NCBI GenBank assembly: GCA_964251965.1
Contig: CAXULQ010000008.1
Span: forward strand, 124,001-188,000
Direction: 5' to 3'
DNA: 64,000 nt
Source: Mucilaginibacter_A sp964251965
GTDB taxonomy: Bacteria > Bacteroidota > Bacteroidia > Sphingobacteriales > Sphingobacteriaceae
Shown: in pieces, positions 35,632-44,750 of the stretch
Position numbering within the stretch: position 1 is the stretch's first letter
Layout: each line of letters opens with the position of its first letter
Position numbers and translations under genes: made by a program
Notes under the pieces: generated by a model
The model's input: only the letters and a program-made list of their open reading frames with translations
The model's database searches: none
What the model was told of the DNA's origin: nothing

Positions 35632-38600
35632 TTACGCTTCGGCTACTTCAAATTCCGGTTGTTTGGCTTCAACCTTTTCTTTTTTACCAAATAACCTGTT
35701 CTTTAAGTTTATGCGGATCAAATACATACAAGGAACCAGGATCAGCGTGATGATGGTTGCAAAACCCAACCCAAAGATCATCGTCCAAGCCAATGGCCCC
35801 CAAAAGGCAACGTTATCGCCGCCAAAGTGGATATGCGGTTCAAAGTGGGTAAACAAGCCAACAAAATCAATATTAAAACCAACGGCCAAAGGTATCAAAC
35901 CTAAAATAGCGGCAGTTGCAGTTAATAATACCGGTGTCATCCGGGTGTGGCCAGCTTCTACAACAGCATCGTGTACACTGGTGCCTTGTTCTATCAGCAT
36001 ATCGGTAAATTCAACCAGTAAAATCCCGTTCCGGACGACGACACCTGCCAGGGCAATAATACCAACGCCCGTCATTACAATTGCCATCGTCATCCCGAAA
36101 ATACTTACACCGAGCAATACGCCAATAATACTAAAGAAGATCTCGCTGATGATGATAAAAGTTTTGCCGATAGAATTAAATTGGATCATCAAAATAATCA
36201 ATATCAAACCGAAGGAAGTGGCTAAAGCTCCGCCCAAAAAGGTAACGGCTTCCAATTGGTCTTCCTGTCCGCCACCTTGACGGATAATAATATCGTCCGG
36301 TTTTTTAAAGTTATTGATCGCCTTTAAAATATTGGCATTTACTTCGTTTGCATTATATGGTTTGATCACACTCGAACCCAAAGTAAGCACCCTTCTTTGT
36401 TGCTTGCGTTTGATGTTGCTGTAAGTATCAGTATAACGGACATCTGTAAAAGCAGATACAGGTACTTGGCGTATAATGCCGCCCAAACCCATATCCCGAT
36501 AAGTTATTTTTAGGTTACGCAATTCATCAATGTTACCCCTTTGGTTTTGTAAAGCCCTCACCTTTATCTGGTAATCATCTTCTTTTGTATTCCTGAAATC
36601 GCCTGCCTTCGCCCCAAAAACTGCTGTACCTAAAGCCTGGCTAATTTGCGAAGTGTTGATGCCTTCGCGGTTCGCTCTTTCACGGTCAATATCAAATACG
36701 ATTTCTGGTTTATCGTTTTGCACATCGGCAACCAGGTTTTCTATACCTGCAATATTTTGTTTGGTTAAGTAGCTTTTCAAACGGTTTCCGGTTTTAACCA
36801 GCGAATCCAGGTTATCACCAATAATTTCGATACTAATATCTTTTTGTACCGGCGGGCCGCTGTTTTCTTGTGCTACAGCAATTTTTACCCCCGGAACGCC
36901 TTGTACAGCATTGCGGATATTAGACAAAACTTTCTTGGTGTCCTTGCCGTTGCGTTTGCCAAATTCAACAAAAGCAACCGTTACTTTACCTTTATTTTCG
37001 TAATCGCCCTGATCTTCATCTGTAGGATCGGTTACACCTTTGGTAACGTTTGATATAATGGACGATACAATATCCTTATCTGGTTCTACTACTTGGGCAA
37101 CACGCTGCTCCAACTTTCTGGTAACGTCATTAGTGGTAGCCTGATCTGTACCAATCGGCATGGTAATATATACATAAGCAAAATTTGGATCACCGGAAGG
37201 GAAGAACTCGGGTGTTTTGCCTCTTACAACCATTAATATAATTGCAAAAATGAACAGAGCAAAAGTACCCAACAAAACAGTTACCGGCCTTCGCACAGCA
37301 CGTTCCAGCCATTTGGCATACCAGGCCTGAAAACGCGGCCATACATTATTTTGAAACTTGTCTATTACACTTAATAAAAAGAAATGGTTGATCAGGTACA
37401 ACACGATCATCAACGCCATAAAATTACCAAAGCCAATATTGATCCAGTAACTAACAGCGGTTGCTATCGCGAGGTAAATAAGGGTGCGCTTAACAGATTT
37501 ATCAAATTTAGGATGGTCATGTTCACCTTCTATATGCGGTTTCATGAAATCAACCGCAAAAACGGGGTTCATAATATAGGCTACAACCAAAGATGCCAAT
37601 AGCGTAATAATCAGCGTAATTGGCAAAAAGAACATAAAGTGGCCAATCAAACTGTTCCAAAATGCTAAAGGAACAAACGGTGCCAGCGTAGTCATGGTGC
37701 CAGAAAACACCGGTAAAAACACTTCGCCTGCCGCTATTTTCGCTGCTTCTTTTATCGGTACTTTTCCATTGTCGAAAATTCGGTGTGTGTTTTCGATCAC
37801 CACAATGGCATCATCCACCACAATCCCTAAAGCAAGCAGGAAGGAAAACAGAACGATCATATTCAGTGTGAAACCGATTGCCGGCATCACCAAAAACGCA
37901 ATAAAGCACGATAATGGAACTGACAACGCCACAAAAATAGCGTTGGTTGTGCCCATAAAAAACATCAGGATTACGGTAACCAATATAAAACCGATAACGA
38001 TGGTGTTGATCAAATCGTTCAAGGTTGTGCGTGTTTTGTCGGATTGGTCACCGGTCACCGTAATATTTAAACCTTTCGGGAAAACAGTTTTTTGTTTTGC
38101 CTTGATTAAGGCGTTAATTTTATCTGATGCCTGGATCAGGTTTTCGCCTGCCCTTTTACTTACGTTTAAAGTAATTACGTTTTTGAATTTCGGGTTGTCG
38201 TTAGTTTTTAAACGCGCATAACTTTCCTGCTCTAAAAACGAATCCTTGATTTCTGCAATGTCCCGCAAGTAAACAGTTTGCCCTTTCGGGTTTCTGATTG
38301 CCATAGCAGCTACCTCATCCGCATTTTTAAAATCTTGTTTTACATCGATGCTGCGGCGTACGCCATCTGTTTTAATAGTACCTGCGGTTGTTAAAATATT
38401 TTCGGAACCGATTGCCTGAATAATATCATTAAAGCTGACTTGTGCAGATGCCATCTTGTTCATGTCAACATTAATTTGGATCTCAGGCGTTAAGGCACCA
38501 ACCTCGTCAACTTTAGAAATTTCCTTATAGCTTTCTATTTCATCTTTTAAAATGTCTGCATATTCTTTTAGCCGTTTTAAGTCGTAATCGCCAGAGATAT

Positions 38601-39054
38601 TAATGTACAGAATAGGAAGGTCGGCAACGTTAATATCCGATATGACAGATTCCTTTAAGTTGTCGTCGTTTTGCGGCAAATCCTGTTTGGCTTTATCCAC
38701 TGCATCTTTTACATCAACTTTGGCATCTTTAATATTAACATTGGCCTGGAACTCGGCAGTTATAATAGATACATTCTGCACAGAGTTAGAAGTAACCTTT
38801 TTAAGCCCTTTTAACGATTTTAACTGTTTTTCTATTTGCCTCGTTACCAAATTTTCGATGTTTTGGGGCGATTGACCGGCAAATGTGGTAGTAATAAATA
38901 CTTTTGATTGAGCTATATCCGGAAAGTTTTCTTTCGGGAGATTGTTGTAGCTAATCAAACCCAATACTGTGATCAAAAATATGAGCACGTAAATAGCGGT
39001 TTTGTTATCAATGGCCCAGCTTGAAGGCCCGAATTCTTTTTTAAGATCTTTCAT
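35632..39054 (-). CDS. RND multidrug/solute efflux transporter, inner-membrane permease
   Basis: 1140 residues with 12 expected membrane helices, two large periplasmic loops, and the proton-relay pair in GIVVDDAIVVIENTHRIFD. SFLLALGIVVDD, GTMTTLAPFVPLAFW and TDMLIEQGTSVHDAVVEAGHTRMTPVLLTA are RND signatures. It is the last gene of the TolC-adaptor-permease operon, 26 bp after the adaptor stop. Substrates are unknown; hydrophobic compounds or drugs are typical. Confidence 0.93.
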   Translation of the reverse strand: MKDLKKEFGPSSWAIDNKTAIYVLIFLITVLGLISYNNLPKENFPDIAQSKVFITTTFAGQSPQNIENLVTRQIEKQLKSLKGLKKVTSNSVQNVSIITAEFQANVNIKDAKVDVKDAVDKAKQDLPQNDDNLKESVISDINVADLPILYINISGDYDLKRLKEYADILKDEIESYKEISKVDEVGALTPEIQINVDMNKMASAQVSFNDIIQAIGSENILTTAGTIKTDGVRRSIDVKQDFKNADEVAAMAIRNPKGQTVYLRDIAEIKDSFLEQESYARLKTNDNPKFKNVITLNVSKRAGENLIQASDKINALIKAKQKTVFPKGLNITVTGDQSDKTRTTLNDLINTIVIGFILVTVILMFFMGTTNAIFVALSVPLSCFIAFLVMPAIGFTLNMIVLFSFLLALGIVVDDAIVVIENTHRIFDNGKVPIKEAAKIAAGEVFLPVFSGTMTTLAPFVPLAFWNSLIGHFMFFLPITLIITLLASLVVAYIMNPVFAVDFMKPHIEGEHDHPKFDKSVKRTLIYLAIATAVSYWINIGFGNFMALMIVLYLINHFFLLSVIDKFQNNVWPRFQAWYAKWLERAVRRPVTVLLGTFALFIFAIILMVVRGKTPEFFPSGDPNFAYVYITMPIGTDQATTNDVTRKLEQRVAQVVEPDKDIVSSIISNVTKGVTDPTDEDQGDYENKGKVTVAFVEFGKRNGKDTKKVLSNIRNAVQGVPGVKIAVAQENSGPPVQKDISIEIIGDNLDSLVKTGNRLKSYLTKQNIAGIENLVADVQNDKPEIVFDIDRERANREGINTSQISQALGTAVFGAKAGDFRNTKEDDYQIKVRALQNQRGNIDELRNLKITYRDMGLGGIIRQVPVSAFTDVRYTDTYSNIKRKQQRRVLTLGSSVIKPYNANEVNANILKAINNFKKPDDIIIRQGGGQEDQLEAVTFLGGALATSFGLILIILMIQFNSIGKTFIIISEIFFSIIGVLLGVSIFGMTMAIVMTGVGIIALAGVVVRNGILLVEFTDMLIEQGTSVHDAVVEAGHTRMTPVLLTATAAILGLIPLAVGFNIDFVGLFTHFEPHIHFGGDNVAFWGPLAWTMIFGLGFATIITLILVPCMYLIRINLKNRLFGKKEKVEAKQPEFEVAEA

Positions 39055-39080
39055 AATAAACAGATCAAGTGGTTATTGTA

Positions 39081-40184
39081 TTAATTTCCGGATTGTAATA
39101 CTTTGATTTTATCGCCATCTTCGATATCAGATGCACCTGCAGTAACTAATTGGTCGCCGGCGTTTAATCCTGATAATATCTCTGACTGGCCGCCGTAAGT
39201 TGCACCAACTTTAACGTTTTTGCGCTTAGCAGTTCCGCTGTTGTTTACAAAAACGTAATCGCCGTCTTCAGATTTTTGAATAGCTTTTACAGGTATCACA
39301 ATGGCGTGGGTTTTAGAATAATCAGCAATTTTTAATATCGCTGTCATGTTTGGGCGAAGTGATTTGCGTGCAGGCAATTTAATCTCTACCGCAAAACTAC
39401 GTGAAGTAGGGTCAATAGCTTTAGCTGCAAAAGTTACTTTGGTAACCAAGGAATCATTTGCATCGGGCACTAAAATTTTAACATTATTGCCTATACCTAC
39501 ACTACCGGAATAAGATTCGGGAACATCAGCCTTTACCTTTAAAATATCAGCATTTACAATACGGATGCCTGTTTGCCCTGGCTGTGCAACCTGCCCCAAT
39601 TTAAGATCCATTTGGTCAATAGTCCCGTTAATTGGCGAAGTAATCCGGTACATGCTTGATTGCTCGCGTAAAGCAGCAGCTTGTTTCTGGGCGCTTTGCA
39701 AATTAGTTTGTGCCTGGAGATATTGCACTTCTGTACCGATCTTCTGGTCCCAAAGATTTTTTTGTCGCTGGTATAAGGTATTTAATAAGGAAATTTGAGA
39801 TTGCGCCTGTGCAATATTTTCCTTTAAAACACTATTGTCTAATTGTACAAGCACTTGCCCTTTTGATACATGCTGGCCAGCTCTTGCATAAATAGCGGTT
39901 ATCGTGCCAGGCGATTGCGGATAAGCCGTAACATTATCCTGTGCATCAATTTTACCTTGAATTTGGACGTAGTTAGTAAAATTGCCGGCTTTAACCTCAA
40001 CAGTGCTTACATCCGAAGATTTAGAAGAATCGGCACCACCGGTTTCAGTTTGCAGTTTTGCAATTTTTGTAGTTAAATCGGCCTGCTGCTTTTGCAGGTC
40101 AGCTAATTCGGTTTTCTTGTCCTTCGGCTTGTTAGAACATGCTGCTAAAAACAGCATTGCACTTATGTATAGTAATTTTTTCAT
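39081..40184 (-). CDS. RND periplasmic adaptor (membrane fusion) lipoprotein
   Basis: 367 residues. A lipoprotein signal ends at C16 (LFLAACSN). A coiled-coil hairpin (ADLQKQQADLTTKIAKLQTE, then LKENIAQAQSQISLLNTLYQRQK) lies between biotinyl-lipoyl-like halves (GTITAIYARAGQHVSKGQVLVQLD; YRITSPINGTIDQMDLKLGQVAQPG). A beta-barrel and membrane-proximal region follow. It links the permease to the TolC-type channel. A sister-form repeat is present at 40146-40157 within the signal sequence. Confidence 0.93.
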   Translation of the reverse strand: MKKLLYISAMLFLAACSNKPKDKKTELADLQKQQADLTTKIAKLQTETGGADSSKSSDVSTVEVKAGNFTNYVQIQGKIDAQDNVTAYPQSPGTITAIYARAGQHVSKGQVLVQLDNSVLKENIAQAQSQISLLNTLYQRQKNLWDQKIGTEVQYLQAQTNLQSAQKQAAALREQSSMYRITSPINGTIDQMDLKLGQVAQPGQTGIRIVNADILKVKADVPESYSGSVGIGNNVKILVPDANDSLVTKVTFAAKAIDPTSRSFAVEIKLPARKSLRPNMTAILKIADYSKTHAIVIPVKAIQKSEDGDYVFVNNSGTAKRKNVKVGATYGGQSEILSGLNAGDQLVTAGASDIEDGDKIKVLQSGN

Positions 40185-40206
40185 TTTTAATTGATATAGT
40201 ATTTTT

Positions 40207-41550
40207 TTATTTAATCCTGCCGTATGCCCTGTCTAAATCTACTTTACTTACCAAAGCATCGTAAAGTCCCTGAATATATTGGTTGTCGGCATTTTCCAGT
40301 TCTGTTTGTGCCTGCGTAACTTCAATGCTTGAACCAACACCTTGCTGATATTTTATTTTAGAAACCCGTAATACTTCTCTGGCAAGCTCCTGGCTTTTCT
40401 TTTGATTATTAAGCGTTTGCAAACCGTTAGTATAGTTAACGCTGGCTTGGCTTGCTTGTAAGTTTAAAGAGTTTTTAAGGTTAATTAAATCATTTTGAGA
40501 TTTTAGGTAAGTAATTTTAGCTTGTTTAACCTGATAAAGCCGCTGAAACCCATTAAATATAGGCACATTTAAAGTAAGGCCAACATAACTTGATGGGAAA
40601 TAAGAATTATATAATTGCCCAAATGAATTGTTTTGATACGCTGATGCAACGCTTCCGTTTGCAGTTAAAGATGGATAATATTGTGAAATCTTGTTTTTAA
40701 TATCCAAAGCGTACAAATTGTTTTGCGTTTCCTGTAACCCGTATTCAATTCGGTTATGATAAAAAGTGGTATCTGTTGTATAAGTAGTAACATTATTATC
40801 GATATTGGTATCTGCTAACTTATCTGCTAATGTCAGATTATATTCAATCGGCATCCCCATCTGGAATTTCAACAATTGATAATTTAATGCCAGTAAACGA
40901 AGTGTGTTCTCACGCGTAGTAACCAAATTGTTGTATTGAACGGTAATGCGGTCAACATCTATTTTCTCTACAAAGCCTTGTTTATTTTGCGCTGTGGTTT
41001 GGTCGAGTTGTTGTTTAAGCTGATTAATATTGGCATCTAGCAACCTGATTTGCTCATTGCTCACTAATACCTGATAATAAGCTTTGGTTACATTTACATT
41101 AACATCAATCCTGGAACGCGTATAATTGCGGTTAGACAGTTCTTTAAAAGTTTTTGCTGCTTTTAACCCAATTAAATAACTGCCGCTAAATAAAATCTGG
41201 CTGGCATTAAGGGCTAAGTTAGAGTTATAATTTACACCAAATTTCACGGGTATAAAAGTTCCCGGTTGGTTAAAAAACTCTCCCGGTAAAAGTGTAGTGG
41301 GCAATTTTAAATAATCTGTAAAGGTTGCCTGCCCGCTAATTTGAGGCAAACCAGTACCAATCGTTTCCTTTACCCTATATTCTGCACTTTTAATATCCAG
41401 GTTGGCGTTAACAACGGTGCTCTGATGTTCATCAGCATATTTTATACAGTCCGCAATGCTAAAGTTATAAGTTTGGTTTGTTGGCTGCTGTTGTGGAAAT
41501 GCCTGAATGCCAGTCAAAATAAAAATTAATATGATGATAGTTTTTTTCAT
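40207..41550 (-). CDS. TolC-family outer membrane efflux channel
   Basis: 447 residues with a signal peptide (MKKTIIILIFILTGIQAFPQ) and two repeated helical blocks: SIADCIKYADEHQSTVVNANLDIKSAEYRV, and SLNLQASQASVNYTNGLQTL with VAKIKYQQG-type QGVGSSIEVTQAQTELENADNQYIQ at the end. It is the outer membrane duct for the RND pump and first in the operon after tetR. Confidence 0.93.
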   Translation of the reverse strand: MKKTIIILIFILTGIQAFPQQQPTNQTYNFSIADCIKYADEHQSTVVNANLDIKSAEYRVKETIGTGLPQISGQATFTDYLKLPTTLLPGEFFNQPGTFIPVKFGVNYNSNLALNASQILFSGSYLIGLKAAKTFKELSNRNYTRSRIDVNVNVTKAYYQVLVSNEQIRLLDANINQLKQQLDQTTAQNKQGFVEKIDVDRITVQYNNLVTTRENTLRLLALNYQLLKFQMGMPIEYNLTLADKLADTNIDNNVTTYTTDTTFYHNRIEYGLQETQNNLYALDIKNKISQYYPSLTANGSVASAYQNNSFGQLYNSYFPSSYVGLTLNVPIFNGFQRLYQVKQAKITYLKSQNDLINLKNSLNLQASQASVNYTNGLQTLNNQKKSQELAREVLRVSKIKYQQGVGSSIEVTQAQTELENADNQYIQGLYDALVSKVDLDRAYGRIK

Positions 41551-41629
41551 TTATGTGTGATATGGTTCGTGGTCTGTAAGATAGTTTGTATTAGTTTTAT
41601 ATTAACATAATCCAATATAAGCATAACTA

Positions 41630-42247
41630 TTAGTTTTCAATTGCATTTTTATATTGATCAAGCAACTCGTGCCCTTTCAGCGTGCATATCCCATAATTAA
41701 AATGTTCCAGCATCTGGTATTGTACTTTCCAGGTGCTAAATTGTGCAATAGGGAAAATGGAAGCGTTAAAACCCATTTCTACCTGGTTTACACGCATTTT
41801 TGCTAAAATTTTAACATCCACATCCGGGCGTATAAAACCTTGCTGTATCCCTTTGGTTAAAAGCTGCTCTAATGTTTTTACTAAAACATCAGCTTTAAAG
41901 TTTTGAAACTCCGTCCAGGCTTCTGTATGATATTTCTGCAGATCATGGATTACAATCGGGTTGATCCTCGAAAAAATCTCTTCAGAACATTTCATCATAT
42001 TGATCATTTCTTCTATCACATTTGCCGAATCCTCAATAATAGTATGTATTTGGCATTCGTCTTCATTCAGTTTTTTCTTTACCAAAGCGTTCACCAATTC
42101 GTTTTTATCGCTAAAAAAATTGTAGATGGTTTTTTTCGACATCCCCAAATGTTTAGCAATGTCATCCATCGTTACGCTTTTAATGCCTTTTTGCATAAAA
42201 AGCTCTTCTCCGCCTTGAATTATCCTTTCTGTTTGACCAATTGACAT
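41630..42247 (-). CDS. TetR/AcrR-family transcriptional regulator of the efflux operon
   Basis: 205 residues. The N-terminal helix-turn-helix is clear (MDDIAKHLGMSKKTIYNFFSDKNELV, residues 25-50), followed by a ligand-binding helical domain. It is immediately upstream of the TolC-adaptor-permease genes (79 bp gap) and on the same strand, so it probably represses the pump and itself. A matched inverted repeat lies upstream (42261-42294). Confidence 0.9.
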   Translation of the reverse strand: MSIGQTERIIQGGEELFMQKGIKSVTMDDIAKHLGMSKKTIYNFFSDKNELVNALVKKKLNEDECQIHTIIEDSANVIEEMINMMKCSEEIFSRINPIVIHDLQKYHTEAWTEFQNFKADVLVKTLEQLLTKGIQQGFIRPDVDVKILAKMRVNQVEMGFNASIFPIAQFSTWKVQYQMLEHFNYGICTLKGHELLDQYKNAIEN

Positions 42248-42260
42248 GATAAGACAAAAC

Positions 42261-42294
42261 TAAGGAAACATTTTTAGTTTCAAAAGTTTCCTTA
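42261..42294. promoter_or_regulatory. Inverted repeat upstream of tetR, candidate operator
   Basis: TAAGGAAAC (42261-42269) and GTTTCCTTA (42286-42294) form a perfect 9-bp inverted repeat with a 16-nt spacer, 14 bp before the tetR start. Its location fits autoregulation by the TetR protein. The spacing is wider than many TetR operators, so this is a candidate only. Confidence 0.5.
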
Positions 42295-42441
42295 AAATAT
42301 TATAATAATTAACTGAAATTGTTATAGATATATGACAAACCAGTATTTTGACGGAAATCAGTTTGTTTTGTTACAGGTTTATTTGACAGCTGTTTAAATA
42401 ACGGGAGCTATTTTGGTAAGAAATATAATCAGCACAAAAAA

Positions 42442-42465
42442 AGGAACCTGGTTTCCCCGGTTCCT
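42442..42465 (-). terminator. Terminator of the ABC1-kinase gene
   Basis: AGGAACC (42442-42448) pairs with GGTTCCT (42459-42465) around a GGTTTCCCC-type loop, followed on the - strand by a T tract. It lies about 45 bp past the stop at 42510. Confidence 0.75.
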
Positions 42466-42509
42466 GCAAATAATATCCATGTTGCAATGCTTCTTTTATC
42501 GACTAAAAA

Positions 42510-43832
42510 TTAGTATTCCAATAAAACATGCGGCCTAAAAGTATCGGTTTTAACATTCGCTTTTAACTCATGTAAAATATTATATAAGCCAAAATTGGTA
42601 CGGTTTACATAAATGAAATGCTTTACGCCGCGTGCCTGTTTAAATTCGGGCATACGGGCAATTTTTTCGCCAAAGGCATACAAGCGGTCAAAAAATTCTG
42701 AATAACTGAAATCGAAACTATCTGTCATGTAAGGTTTGGCAAAAAGCTCGATCATTTCTTTGTAAGCTTCGTAGTAAAATTCTATTTGCTGCGGGTTGTC
42801 TTTCGGTAAAATCATTTCCAGCTGGCGGAAAGCTTTAATTGTTTCTTTTTTATTTTGAAGCAGATCGGAAGAAGTAGTGGAGAAAAACGGATAATAAAAG
42901 TCGTCCGGCATTTCTTTAATGCAACCAAAATCAATCACGCCGAGTTTACCATCCGGCGTAATCATAAAATTTCCCGGGTGCGGATCGGCATGTACGGCAC
43001 GCAGTTCGTGCTGCTGGAAATTGTAAAAATCCCACAAAGCCTGTCCGATTAAATTCCGTTCTTCCTGCGAAGGGTTGGTTTGCAAATATTCTTTCAAATG
43101 CTTGCCTTCCAGCCAGCTCATCGTGATAATGCGCTTTTTAGAAAATTCAGGATAATAAGTTGGGAAAACTACATTTTTCAAATCCTTGCAAGCCTGCGTA
43201 AACTCGATAGAACGGCGCACTTCCAGTTCATAATCTGTTTCTTCTAAAAGGCGTTCTTCCACTTCGCGCATGTAAATATCCAGTTCCTTTTCGCTCATGC
43301 CCAACAGGCGGAAAGCAAAAGGCTTGACCAGTTTTAAATCCGAAGAAATCGAATCGCCAACGCCGGGATATTGAATTTTAACCGCCAGCTTTTCTCCGTT
43401 CAGTTCCGCCTGGTGCACCTGGCCGATTGAAGCCGCATTATTTGATTTTAGGTTGAACTTATCAAAAATTTCTTCCGGCGATTTCCCAAAGTATTTTTTG
43501 AAAGTCTGCACAATCAGCGGACCCGAAAGCGGCGGCGCATTGTATTGCGATTGCGAAAATTTGTCGACGTAAGCTGTCGGCAAAATATTTTTGTCCATGC
43601 TCAGCATCTGCGCAACTTTTAAAGCCGAACCTTTCAGTTCACTTAAAGATTCGTAAATATCCGACGCGTTATCTTCGTTCAACTCATCCTTGTTCATGTC
43701 CGGGTTGAACAATTTTTTAGAATAATGCTTCACATAATTACCGCCAATCTTAAAACCCGTTTTCACAAACTTGGCAGATCGTTGTACTTTGGATGTTGGT
43801 ATGCTGTTTTGTTCTTTGTTATTTTCGCTCAT
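42510..43832 (-). CDS. AarF/ABC1/UbiB-family atypical kinase
   Basis: 440 residues with the ABC1 signature blocks: AASIGQVHQAELNGEKLAVKIQYPGV (the nucleotide loop uses A-rich instead of glycine-rich residues), VHADPHPGNFMITPDGKLGVIDFGC, and the N-terminal SELKGSALKVAQMLSMDKNILP (KxGQ-type motif). Such proteins bind ATP and support quinone or lipid metabolism. The start codon ATG is the tail of a sister-form repeat (43831-43842). In related genomes this gene often follows a TetR gene; here a PIN module lies between. Confidence 0.9.
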   Translation of the reverse strand: MSENNKEQNSIPTSKVQRSAKFVKTGFKIGGNYVKHYSKKLFNPDMNKDELNEDNASDIYESLSELKGSALKVAQMLSMDKNILPTAYVDKFSQSQYNAPPLSGPLIVQTFKKYFGKSPEEIFDKFNLKSNNAASIGQVHQAELNGEKLAVKIQYPGVGDSISSDLKLVKPFAFRLLGMSEKELDIYMREVEERLLEETDYELEVRRSIEFTQACKDLKNVVFPTYYPEFSKKRIITMSWLEGKHLKEYLQTNPSQEERNLIGQALWDFYNFQQHELRAVHADPHPGNFMITPDGKLGVIDFGCIKEMPDDFYYPFFSTTSSDLLQNKKETIKAFRQLEMILPKDNPQQIEFYYEAYKEMIELFAKPYMTDSFDFSYSEFFDRLYAFGEKIARMPEFKQARGVKHFIYVNRTNFGLYNILHELKANVKTDTFRPHVLLEY

Positions 43833-43919
43833 GCTGTTTTTATCGGCAAAAAATTTGTGTTTAATATGGAGAGGAGAGATCGAGGGGCGAAGAATAAATT
43901 ACCGGGATATATTCATTTT

Positions 43920-44050
43920 TTATTCTCAGCACTTTTCACTTCGCTCAGCTTTTTTCTCCGCTCTTTTTTCTTTTAGGCATGCCTTGCTGGTCAGGCTATC
44001 CGCTGCAAGTCCTCGCTCTATGCTCCGGGCTTTCTGCTGCTATCCCTCAA
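43920..44050. repeat. GC-richer REP-like stretch between the ABC1 and PIN genes
   Basis: The 261-bp gap carries two related blocks read on the - strand: GCAGAAAGCCCGGAG and TTGCAGCGGATAGCCTGAC, with GAGCGAGGAC between. They resemble each other and differ in composition from the flanks, like a degraded dispersed repeat. I cannot confirm other copies from this window. Confidence 0.35.
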
Positions 44051-44093
44051 GCGGAGTACCAACCGTTGCATTATCCTTTGTGTTATCATGATT

Positions 44094-44282
44094 TTATTGT
44101 TCCGGCTCTGTTTTGTTTTCTTCCTTTTTTTGCCAGACTTCTTGCGGAAGTAAACCTTTCTTATCTTTAAAATATGCCAATATTTGTTCTGAATTCATAT
44201 CTTGAATTTCTAAACTTATTTGATCACGAATTTTTCGTAATTGGGCAACCATAGATTCAGCTTGCTGCGTTTCAGTCTTCAT
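44094..44282 (-). CDS. Putative antitoxin partner of the PIN protein
   Basis: A 62-residue charged, helical protein (VAQLRKIRDQISLEIQDMNSEQ, then AYFKDKKGLLPQEVWQKK). Its start overlaps the PIN gene end by 11 bp, so it is translated with it. The size and order match two-gene PIN modules in which the small protein follows the toxin. No named DNA-binding fold is visible; the antitoxin call rests on context. Confidence 0.6.
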   Translation of the reverse strand: MKTETQQAESMVAQLRKIRDQISLEIQDMNSEQILAYFKDKKGLLPQEVWQKKEENKTEPEQ

Positions 44283-44748
44283 ATTCTAAAATTTCTCTGG
44301 GTGATCTTATTTCCAAAATTTTGTGTCCAAATTTAATATTAACAGCATTATATCCGCGGATACGATTTACATTTACAATATGCTTAAAATTCCAGCTAAC
44401 TAAAATATCAGCATTATTAAGCGTTGCCAAAGCGATATGATTACAATCAAAAATGCTGGTTTTGCCTACTACTTTTTCTTCAACATAAGCAATAGCCAGA
44501 TCGGTGGCATTAATAGAATTTTCTATAATTTCAATAGACTCCGGAGGAAATTTAGCAAGAAGTTTTTTTACTCTTTTAGGAGCATTGTCAAGCTCTATGC
44601 TGGTCAATTCAGAATAAATAACCCTGTACTTTCCTTCAATTATCCTGTCGAAAAGTATTTTCGTCCAAACTTCAAATTCAGCATCAAAGTAACCGCCAAA
44701 TACAGAAGTATCCAGATAAAGCCGTTCTACTCCTCGCTCTCCGCTCAC
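44272..44748 (-). CDS. PIN-domain protein, candidate VapC-like toxin
   Basis: 158 residues opening with RLYLDTSVFGGYFD, the first acidic strand of a PIN nuclease; further acidic sites are in SELTSIEL and SIFDCNHIALATLNNADILVSWN. It would cut RNA. Start is GTG at 44748, 2 bp after the TetR stop, so the module sits inside a TetR-ABC1 gene pair. The active-site acids can be read but not proved. Confidence 0.78.
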   Translation of the reverse strand: MSGERGVERLYLDTSVFGGYFDAEFEVWTKILFDRIIEGKYRVIYSELTSIELDNAPKRVKKLLAKFPPESIEIIENSINATDLAIAYVEEKVVGKTSIFDCNHIALATLNNADILVSWNFKHIVNVNRIRGYNAVNIKFGHKILEIRSPREILEYED

Positions 44749-44750
44749 AA

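Noticed and set aside
35609..36280. A long + strand open frame over the RND permease
   Set aside because: It is antisense to a full-length, clearly conserved RND gene, starts inside a 12-mer repeat, and has a composition typical of reverse-frame shadows.
43725..44170. + strand frames across the ABC1-PIN gap
   Set aside because: They are partly antisense to ABC1 and the small partner gene, and mirror the repeat block rather than a protein.
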